Shown one piece after another: positions 1 through 4,776 of a DNA stretch of 5,393 nt. This DNA is from Rhizobiaceae bacterium. Lineage in GTDB: Bacteria > Pseudomonadota > Alphaproteobacteria > Rhizobiales > Rhizobiaceae. The translations under genes were made by a program, and so were the position numbers. The notes under the pieces were generated by a model. That model was not told the origin of the DNA. It saw only the letters and a list, made by a program, of their open reading frames with translations, and did no database searches. Location of the stretch: positions 8,209 through 13,601 of the forward strand of contig JAESSK010000059.1 of the NCBI GenBank assembly GCA_016764155.1. The letters are read 5' to 3'. Position 1 is the first letter of the stretch. Every line of letters starts with the position of its first letter.

Positions 1-1
1 G

Positions 2-649
2 GCAGGCACGGGCGGCAAGCAAGACGAGATGAGCCAGTTTGTGGCGACAATTTTGGGTTCTACCGAAGAAATATGGACCGGAATTTTTAAATCTTACGGC
101 AAGACATATCCAAAACCTGAGCTGGTGCTTTTCACCGGAGAGGTACGATCTGCCTGCGGATTTGCGTCTGCTGCATCCGGCCCGTTTTATTGTCCAAGTG
201 ATAGTAAGGCCTATATCGATTTATCCTTTTATGACCAATTGGCCAATCAATTTGGTGCCAAGGGTGATTTTGCGCAGGCCTATGTGCTGACCCATGAAAT
301 TGGCCATCATGTACAAAACGTGCTTGGCATTTTGCCGCAATTTAACCGGATGCGGCAGCGTATGGGCAAGGTTGAGGCCAATAAAATGTCGATAAAGGTG
401 GAGCTACAAGCCGATTGTTTTGCCGGTGTTTGGGGGTATTATGTTAACCGCCAAGGCTGGCTCGAAGAGGGCGATGTGGAAGAGGGGTTGATTGCTGCCA
501 ATCAAGTTGGTGACGATACTATTCAGCGCCGTACCCAAGGCTATGTGGTTCCAGAGAGTTTTAATCACGGCACCTCGGAACAAAGACGTAAATGGTTCAA
601 GCGTGGCTTGGATACGGGCAGAATTGAGTCTTGCGATACTTTTAATTAG
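2..649 (+). CDS. Neutral zinc metallopeptidase (YpfJ-like), 5' end missing
   Basis: This is the C-terminal part of a putative zinc metallopeptidase of the YpfJ/Zn_peptidase family. The reading frame is open from base 2, and residues before the first ATG (base 29) read DEMSQF, the usual start of the family's peptidase domain, so that ATG is internal and the true start lies off the window. Counting from that Met, the zinc-binding HEIGHH is at residues 89-94 (bases 293-310). A second conserved block, ELQADCFAG, is at 125-133 and its Glu is the likely third zinc ligand. Two conserved cysteines lie in SACGFASAASGPFYCPSD. The catalytic domain looks complete and undamaged. The family usually has an N-terminal membrane segment, which cannot be seen here. 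Its physiological substrate is not established. It ends 18 bp from the convergent gene on the minus strand, with no hairpin-plus-T-run terminator in the gap. Confidence 0.93.
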   Translation, partial: AGTGGKQDEMSQFVATILGSTEEIWTGIFKSYGKTYPKPELVLFTGEVRSACGFASAASGPFYCPSDSKAYIDLSFYDQLANQFGAKGDFAQAYVLTHEIGHHVQNVLGILPQFNRMRQRMGKVEANKMSIKVELQADCFAGVWGYYVNRQGWLEEGDVEEGLIAANQVGDDTIQRRTQGYVVPESFNHGTSEQRRKWFKRGLDTGRIESCDTFN

Positions 650-667
650 GGCAAAAATTCAAATGAC

Positions 668-1774
668 CTAATAGGTTACAATCAACCACTCGCCCAAAAC
701 CTTGCGTCCTTCTGAACAAATAAGAGCCCGATCATTATCGCTCATGGCTTCAATATCGGCGTTTCCAATCCATTGGGTTGGTTTTGACGTCAATATTCGA
801 TGTTTTGCCCCTTTGGGCAGTCTTGCAATAAGCGCCTCGCGCAGGGCTAGCCCTTCTTTCATCATTCGGTCGTGTAATTCGATGATGATTGTGGTGCCTT
901 TTAAGTCATCGAGCACTTTTTCGCTCAGAACGGAAAATTCAGCGCCCTCAATGTCACACAATAACAGGCCTTTTTTGGTGTTGTAACCAAGTTCTGCCAG
1001 TTGTGGGCGGGCGCTGTCATCGGCAATGCCGCGGATGACGACTTTTTCTGAAAGGCTGTTTTGGGCTGCGTTATCTTTGACGGCTTGTTGCCCTTTTTGG
1101 GTCATTTCGAAGGCGATTGATCGTTTGGCCAGGCCGCCGATTAAGACACCGAGCGAGAAATATCCGTCTGCTGCGCCAAAATTGACCACATCTTCAAATG
1201 GGCCAAGATCAACGATTTCCTGCAGGCGATTTTTCGGAATTCGTTTGATAATACGATCGCTTATAAGCTTCAAGTTGGGTTTGGAAAAATCGACATGAAT
1301 GACTTTACGAAAGTCAGAGTGTTTATCATAAAGGTCAACTGGGCCTCGTAGTATAAAGCTGTCATCGCTCTGCATATCCGCTGGATGAACGATTAAACTT
1401 ATTTTGCGAACAGCCGCGACGTTAGCGAAGTAACCTAATTCAGCATATGACCCAACACTCTCCGGAAAAATAATTACACAATCAGAGACTTCAGCAATCA
1501 GCTCCTCAAACTCCGCTATGTTGTGGAACTCAGGTTCATCATGAGTGACATAGTCTTTCTCGGCATTCTCGGCGAGAAACATTCTTAAATGCGGGAGCTT
1601 TCGTTCAGCATAATCCATGAAACGTCGACGCATGGTGGTGGTATCGGAATAGGGGCCACCACATACAAAAACGATGTTGCTATCTTTTGCAATAAAGATG
1701 CCGTCTTCATGAAATAGTTGAGCCACCCGCTTTAGCAGTGACTTGGCTGCCAGATGCTGAAACGGATGGCTCAT
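668..1774 (-). CDS. Retron Ec86/St85-type NDT-like effector domain fused to FkbM-like methyltransferase
   Basis: This is a 368-residue two-domain protein. Residues about 33-165 resemble the nucleoside 2-deoxyribosyltransferase-like (NDT) domain of retron type II effectors (Ec86/St85 group): VFVCGG at 35-40, an RRRF...YAE helix, LRMFLAE, NIAEFEELIAEVSDCVIIFPES, then VGSYAELGYF with Glu112 where NDT enzymes carry the catalytic Glu. In retrons this domain is held inactive by the RT-msDNA complex and attacks nucleotides once released. From about residue 185 the protein is a class I SAM methyltransferase of FkbM type: VVNFGAADGYFSLG (196-209, SAM-binding motif I), an acidic strand end AFE (221-223), CDIEGAE (273-279), IIIELHD (296-302) and a GEWLIVTY end. 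The winged-helix C-terminus usual for type II retron effectors is absent. I chose ATG at 1774 because AGAGG precedes it; TTG at 1795 would add seven residues. By hand count GC is about 43% in the NDT half and 49% in the methyltransferase half. The domain calls are fairly firm; the joint function is unknown. Confidence 0.8.
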   Translation of the reverse strand: MSHPFQHLAAKSLLKRVAQLFHEDGIFIAKDSNIVFVCGGPYSDTTTMRRRFMDYAERKLPHLRMFLAENAEKDYVTHDEPEFHNIAEFEELIAEVSDCVIIFPESVGSYAELGYFANVAAVRKISLIVHPADMQSDDSFILRGPVDLYDKHSDFRKVIHVDFSKPNLKLISDRIIKRIPKNRLQEIVDLGPFEDVVNFGAADGYFSLGVLIGGLAKRSIAFEMTQKGQQAVKDNAAQNSLSEKVVIRGIADDSARPQLAELGYNTKKGLLLCDIEGAEFSVLSEKVLDDLKGTTIIIELHDRMMKEGLALREALIARLPKGAKHRILTSKPTQWIGNADIEAMSDNDRALICSEGRKVLGEWLIVTY

Positions 1775-1778
1775 TATA

Positions 1779-1783
1779 CCTCT
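1779..1783 (-). promoter_or_regulatory. Ribosome binding site of the NDT-methyltransferase gene
   Basis: On the minus strand this reads AGAGG, four bases before the ATG at 1774. It supports that ATG over the in-frame TTG at 1795, whose only possible Shine-Dalgarno (GGAA) lies inside the arm of the adjacent inverted repeat. The spacing is a little short but acceptable. Confidence 0.55.
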
Positions 1784-1795
1784 TACTTTGAGCAA

Positions 1796-1860
1796 GACGA
1801 AGTTCCTTTGGAATTCTGATCGAGCCCTTCAGCCGATCGGAATTCCAAAGGAACTTCGTC
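1796..1860. repeat. 27-bp inverted repeat with 11-base loop
   Basis: The arms are 1796-1822 and 1834-1860. They are complementary at 26 of 27 positions, and the exception (T1817 against G1839) would be a G-U wobble in plus-strand RNA but an A-C mismatch in minus-strand RNA. The loop is 1823-1833. No T-run follows on either strand, so it is not a standard intrinsic terminator. It ends 21 bp upstream of the ATG of the minus-strand fusion gene, so it would sit in the 5' leader of that mRNA or overlap its promoter. It could be a dispersed palindromic repeat, a miniature element, a regulatory hairpin, or a remnant of a structured RNA. Confidence 0.9.
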
Positions 1861-2154
1861 GGCGAATGTAACGCAATTAAATTCAGCCTAGCTATACACC
1901 CGGCATAGAGTATTCCAGCTACTGCCAGAAACCCAACTAAGAGTATTTCATTGCTAGTACATTACTTATCTGAACGCAAATGAAGGATTTCTATAATAAG
2001 GTTTTGAAAAGTGTAGAAAACCCAAATTAAATCTTTAAAAATTCAGGCAATCTCAATCGTTTCATGCGAGGTTTGGGGTCTGCATGACATTTAGATTTAA
2101 ATTTTGATCAAGAACAGTTATCTAGTTTGAGTGGTATGAGGAAATATAATCATC
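1861..2154. other. AT-rich intergenic region between divergent genes
   Basis: No coding frame or RNA gene is recognisable here. The stretch must hold the promoters of the minus-strand fusion gene and of the plus-strand gene at 2155. It contains a perfect TATAAT at 1992-1997, a small GGTTTT/AAAACC hairpin at 2000-2022, and two similar AT-rich segments in inverted orientation near 2023-2039 and 2090-2106. These segments are simple in sequence and may mean nothing. Confidence 0.6.
1992..1997 (+). promoter_or_regulatory. Candidate -10 box (TATAAT)
   Basis: A perfect consensus -10 hexamer lies on the plus strand, 157 bases upstream of the ATG at 2155. The bases where a -35 box should be (around 1969-1975, TCTGAAC) match the consensus poorly. 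If used, it would give a leader of about 150 bases. In AT-rich DNA such a match can arise by chance. Confidence 0.3.
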
Positions 2155-2577
2155 ATGGCACCAATTAGATTGGGGAAAATTGGTATGAGTTCGTATGAAT
2201 CGCAATCCGCATTAGGTGATGAGTTGATTTTTTTCAAAAAAGAGCTTGAGTACGATTCAGAAATGTTTTTCCACGCAACACCAGCGAAAAATTTTAGCGG
2301 AATAGTTGAGCTTGGGTTCAAAACTGGTAAGCAACTTTTTCCGGATAAATCAGATGCGCTATGCTCAATTTCCTTTGCCCGAAATAGCATAGATACAAGG
2401 CACCATATTAGAACACGTAGAAGTAATGGAGAAACTTGGATCATAATTGCGGTCAGATTCAGTAATCTTGTCAAACCAGATTTCAATAATGAGAAACTTT
2501 ATTTGTACGTCAGCAAAAATCATCCCCAACCGGAGATTGTAGACCACTTTGAGGTCCCGTTCAGCATGGATGTGTAG
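2155..2577 (+). CDS. Small ADP-ribosyltransferase-like protein, possible toxin or effector
   Basis: This 140-residue protein cannot be assigned to a named family with certainty. Its pattern resembles the ADP-ribosyltransferase (PARP/KptA/DarT-like) fold: an FFHAT strand with His40, then a helix and turn NFSGIVELGFKTG (46-58), a SISFARNS strand (71-78) like the second conserved strand of these enzymes, TWIIIAVRF (94-102), and PEIVDHFEVP (126-135), where Glu127 or Glu133 could be the catalytic acid. No signal peptide or membrane segment is seen. The start is uncertain. ATG 2155 has AGGA 12 bases upstream, rather far. ATG 2185 (130 residues) has GGGGA eight bases upstream, and the residues it would remove do not look like part of the fold. 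The gene is AT-rich compared with the peptidase and stands alone between two strong hairpins, without an obvious antitoxin partner. The gene call is more secure than the function. Confidence 0.6.
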   Translation: MAPIRLGKIGMSSYESQSALGDELIFFKKELEYDSEMFFHATPAKNFSGIVELGFKTGKQLFPDKSDALCSISFARNSIDTRHHIRTRRSNGETWIIIAVRFSNLVKPDFNNEKLYLYVSKNHPQPEIVDHFEVPFSMDV

Positions 2578-2741
2578 ATGAAAATCTGGACACCACGTTA
2601 TTTGATGTTGCCACAGGTGGGGCGTTTCAGTCGGTAGATAAGAAAGTAGATCCTGAGCGGGTCATTGAGATTATGACTGTATGCAAAGAAATGTATGCAT
2701 TGTTAAGAAAATGTCGGCGTTCATTGTACTGGGCACATTGA
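2553..2741 (+). pseudogene. Possible coding remnant overlapping and following the ART-like gene
   Basis: In the frame of base 2553, stop-free sequence runs to a TGA at 2739-2741. From 2577 it reads as plausible protein: DENLDTTLFDVATGG, then VDKKVDPERVIEIM and KEMYALLRK. It has no ATG or GTG start before the internal ATG near 2670 and opens just after a TGA at 2550. It could be the frameshifted continuation of the upstream gene, the tail of a deleted gene, or chance: an open run of 62 codons is not rare at this base composition. I do not recognise the family. Confidence 0.2.
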
Positions 2742-2761
2742 GTTTATTTGACGTCGTTCCA

Positions 2762-2804
2762 CTGTACTCCGTATAAGTTGTACTGCAATTTATACGGAGT
2801 ACAG
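2762..2804. repeat. Strong hairpin: 15-bp perfect arms, extendable to 20 bp
   Basis: Arms 2762-2776 and 2790-2804 are perfectly complementary (CTGTACTCCGTATAA and its complement). Five further pairs (2777-2781 with 2785-2789, two of them G-U in plus-strand RNA) leave a three-base loop at 2782-2784. The stem lies 26 bases beyond the stop of the minus-strand DUF2971 gene, so it could shape the 3' end of that transcript. Neither side has the T-run of an intrinsic terminator. Its sequence is unrelated to the inverted repeat at 1796-1860. Confidence 0.85.
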
Positions 2805-2830
2805 ATGAATACGAATAGTTAAAAAATTTG

Positions 2831-3685
2831 TTAGCGATACGAGGCTTTTGACTTTCGAACTTCAACATTATGGTATCCATATTTCCTAAGTGCTGTCGCC
2901 ACCACTTGTTCAGGTGTTTCGTTTCTTGGGCCAAGCACAACCTCATTAATCGTTCCTTTGCGCTGAGGAAACTCACAGCTACGGTATGGGATTAAGCTGT
3001 TTCCACTGACCCTGAATTCAATACTTGTTTCAAACATCCTAAAAAAATACGCCAGAATGCGCCATTCTTCTTCTTCTTTGAACGCTGGGTTTTTATAGTG
3101 AAATAGCCAAGCTCGCATTGATTCAATCTTCTTGGACACTATCTCAGAGGCCTGAGACTCTCTTTCATTCTCGTTTTTTAATTCTATGTCGGTCTTCCCG
3201 GCGTTGCCCAATATCGTATGTCGGCGAAAGGCTCCATTATCAATCTGTTTTATGATTTCAGCATATAAAGGCTGTAATTGCTGACGTTGGATATTTTCAT
3301 CGTAGATGACTTTGTGCAATGTGAAAGCGCTACGTGCTGAGCCTTTGGGGGGATCTGAAAGATTTTCCAGCATTTTTTTGGAAAATCCAATTGAAAAACC
3401 TTCCCCGTTTTGGGCGTACCCCCTCCATTGGCTCAATAAGTCGCCATTGCCGGAAAGGCAGAAGCCCACACCGTCAGTAATCAGGTTTAGACTGTCAACA
3501 CGCGCCAATAACAAACTTTTATATATGGGATCAAGTTCTTGTTGATCGCAAATATCGGAAAAAACTTTGTGCAGCCATCTCCCCTCCATCGCATCATTTG
3601 ACATAGAAAGAGCGGAGCACCAGACAGTTCCACTTTCGATAATTTTTAAAAAAGCATCTGGAGGGCAATAATGATAGAGGCTCAA
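2831..3685 (-). CDS. DUF2971 domain protein
   Basis: This 284-residue protein shows the DUF2971 pattern from end to end. It has an N-terminal LYHYC (3-7) followed by a helix, VWCSALSMSNDAMEG (21-35, matching the family's 'small strand then NDxxE' block), a FCLS strand (75-78) with SQWRGYA (85-91) and GEGFSIGF (94-101), the late block YKNPAFKEEEEWRI (197-210), and EVVLGP (248-253) near the end. The length is normal for the family. It has no signal peptide or membrane segment, so it is probably cytoplasmic. The biochemical function of the family is unknown. The start is TTG at 3685, supported by TAGGA seven bases upstream and by the position of the conserved LYHYC right after it. No partner gene is adjacent on its strand. 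Its neighbours are effector-like genes and a tRNA-linked island, which suggests accessory DNA but does not establish a role. Confidence 0.88.
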   Translation of the reverse strand: MSLYHYCPPDAFLKIIESGTVWCSALSMSNDAMEGRWLHKVFSDICDQQELDPIYKSLLLARVDSLNLITDGVGFCLSGNGDLLSQWRGYAQNGEGFSIGFSKKMLENLSDPPKGSARSAFTLHKVIYDENIQRQQLQPLYAEIIKQIDNGAFRRHTILGNAGKTDIELKNENERESQASEIVSKKIESMRAWLFHYKNPAFKEEEEWRILAYFFRMFETSIEFRVSGNSLIPYRSCEFPQRKGTINEVVLGPRNETPEQVVATALRKYGYHNVEVRKSKASYR

Positions 3686-3692
3686 TTTGTTT

Positions 3693-3697
3693 TCCTA
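3693..3697 (-). promoter_or_regulatory. Ribosome binding site that fixes the TTG start of the DUF2971 gene
   Basis: On the minus strand this reads TAGGA, seven bases before TTG 3685. No ATG in this frame precedes the conserved N-terminal motif, so this site decides the start. Confidence 0.65.
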
Positions 3698-3934
3698 CAA
3701 GTGAGATTTAGTTTGCTTATCCAGTATTGGAAAAAATTGAAGAAAAGTATACTCAAACGTAAGCTAGCAGGCTATTCGGAATACTTCCAGCCAAACCACG
3801 CGTGGTATGTGATGGTGGATTTGGTAGTTATTTATCCTACCAAGGAGCATAGGTTCAATGGGTGTGAAACGTTCCACATTGGTGCTTGAAATGGGTTGGA
3901 AATCTGTTAGATATCCGATGCTGACAGTGATGAC

Positions 3935-3966
3935 TTTGCACAACATTCCGAATTTTGCACAACATT
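3935..3966. repeat. 13-bp direct repeat upstream of tRNA-Ser
   Basis: TTTGCACAACATT occurs exactly at 3935-3947 and 3954-3966, with a 6-bp spacer (19-bp period, close to two helical turns). The second copy ends 40 bp before the tRNA. The spacing would suit a protein binding the same face of DNA, such as a regulator or an integrase accessory site. A local duplication is equally possible. Confidence 0.8.
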
Positions 3967-4006
3967 GCATTTCTGGGGTCGTTCGAAACTGTTGCTGATA
4001 GGGCTT

Positions 4007-4096
4007 GGAGAGGTGCCAGAGTGGTCGAATGGGGCGGTCTCGAAAACCGTTGAGCTCTCGCGAGTTCCCAGGGTTCGAATCCCTGTCTCTCCGCCA
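4007..4096 (+). tRNA. tRNA-Ser (anticodon CGA)
   Basis: This is a complete class II tRNA of 90 bases including an encoded CCA (4094-4096). The acceptor stem is GGAGAGG (4007-4013) with TCTCTCC (4086-4092), and the discriminator is G4093. The anticodon stem is 4034-4038 with 4046-4050, and the seven-base loop CTCGAAA carries anticodon CGA at 4041-4043, reading UCG serine codons. A long variable arm follows, and the T arm is CAGGG-TTCGAAT-CCCTG (4069-4085). The intact 3' end, followed by an integrase gene, fits use as an island attachment site that restores the tRNA. Confidence 0.97.
4069..4096 (+). other. Probable island attachment site in the tRNA 3' end
   Basis: Tyrosine recombinases of this kind commonly insert at the T arm and acceptor end of a tRNA gene. 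The integrase fragment downstream and the foreign, decayed DNA right after the CCA support such a junction here. A second copy of the core is not in the window, so the exact limits are inferred from family habit. Confidence 0.45.
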
Positions 4097-4152
4097 CATC
4101 ATGCATGCAACATGTTGATTTTATTGGATAAAATTATATTAATTCAATCTAA

Positions 4153-4172
4153 CCCCACATTATGCCCCACAT
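4153..4172. repeat. Paired CCCCACAT direct repeats, possible integrase arm sites
   Basis: CCCCACAT occurs at 4153-4160 and 4165-4172, a 12-bp period, within 80 bp of the tRNA 3' end. Short direct repeats flanking an attachment core are typical arm-type binding sites of tyrosine recombinases. I saw no further copy in the window. Confidence 0.35.
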
Positions 4173-4178
4173 AACCTT

Positions 4179-4579
4179 TTGAATGTTGTTGTACTCTCTC
4201 GGGCTTTCCTGGATGAGTTGGGCTGGGTAAGCGCAGTCAATGGAATGCGCACAACTATCAACACAATACTATTAGAGGCAATTGCGGCCGGAAATGACTG
4301 TATCGCGCTTACGCTCGCGACAGAGGCAGGCAAAACGTTTGTCAATTTTCAATTGGCATGGAAGTTATTTCATTCGCGTTGGAATTTGAGCGGGGAGCCA
4401 ACTCGTAATCCAAGGGTATTTTTCTGAGGGCACGCTTACAATTCATTTTCAGCGTTCCCAAAGATGCGTTAGTTCACATTAGTCCTGACGAAACTCGCAA
4501 GAAAGGCAGCACGCCCAAATACGGTAGCGTGCCTAATACAACTTTTCATACGTTCATGAGCGGCGATGTAGGGAAATAA
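4179..4579 (+). pseudogene. hsdR: Decayed fragment of type I restriction HsdR subunit
   Basis: This is a remnant of the motor/helicase region of a type I restriction endonuclease R subunit. In the frame of 4179, from about 4248, it reads EAIAAGND, LTLATEAGKTF and AWKLFHSRWNLSGEPTRNPR, matching the HsdR block around the Walker A motif (usually ATGTGKT; here the first Gly is replaced by Glu). A TGA at 4425-4427 follows VFF. The same frame resumes with AYNSFSAFP, so the LADRNILADQ-like segment expected between them seems deleted. Near 4457 the frame shifts by one base and continues as DALVHISPDETRKKG, then TFHTFMSG, ending at TAA 4577-4579. Both ends of the roughly 1,000-residue enzyme and the DEAD-box motif are missing. 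No hsdM or hsdS remains are seen. The 197 bases up to the integrase stop hold nothing I recognise. Confidence 0.85.
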
Positions 4580-4776
4580 AAATACGGCAAATAGGCGGGT
4601 GGCTCGAAACCGTGAAGCGTTAATAGGATGTCAAAACACCCTTATCAAGCGGTCGTTTATGATCAAGGACATTGATTTTTGAACAAATATTCCTACTGCA
4701 GCGGGCCAAAAGTTGATTCCTGCAGGAGCTGAGAAAAATTTGCATCAATAGTTTTGGAACAGTCCGGGTTCAAATG

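Larger units (their letters stand above)
3686..4006. other. Intergenic region between DUF2971 gene and tRNA-Ser
   Basis: No convincing gene is seen. The plus-strand frame 3671-3889 has a GGAGGG before its ATG, but that site is only the antisense of a Pro-Pro codon pair in the DUF2971 gene. The stretch should hold the promoters of both flanking genes, and I cannot point to clear -35/-10 pairs. Near the tRNA it contains a 13-bp direct repeat, listed separately. Confidence 0.5.

Noticed and set aside
702..1298. Plus-strand frames opposite the NDT-methyltransferase gene
   Set aside because: They are antisense shadows of a gene with clear domain motifs throughout.
1796..1860. Hairpin as intrinsic terminator
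   Set aside because: No T-run follows the stem on either strand.
2118..2547. Minus-strand frames opposite the ART-like gene (2118-2486 and 2365-2547)
   Set aside because: They lack plausible start signals and motif content, while the plus-strand frame has both fold-like motifs and possible ribosome sites.
2700..2830. Hairpin region as an integron attC site
   Set aside because: I could not find paired RYYYAAC and GTTRRRY core sites in the right positions around the stem.
2671..2976. 101-residue minus-strand frame
   Set aside because: It overlaps the end of the well-supported DUF2971 gene in another frame and spans the hairpin at 2762-2804.
3671..3889. 72-residue plus-strand frame with a GGAGGG before its ATG
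   Set aside because: The apparent ribosome site is the antisense of a Pro-Pro codon pair in the DUF2971 gene, and the protein has no recognisable feature.
3764..4106. Two minus-strand frames (3764-4102 and 3855-4106) with DRDSNPG-like or RQGFEPWE-like peptides
   Set aside because: These peptides are the well-known false translation of the antisense strand of a tRNA-Ser gene.
3965..4174. Plus-strand frame containing EVPEWSNGAVSKTVELS
   Set aside because: This is a direct translation of the tRNA-Ser gene, not a protein.
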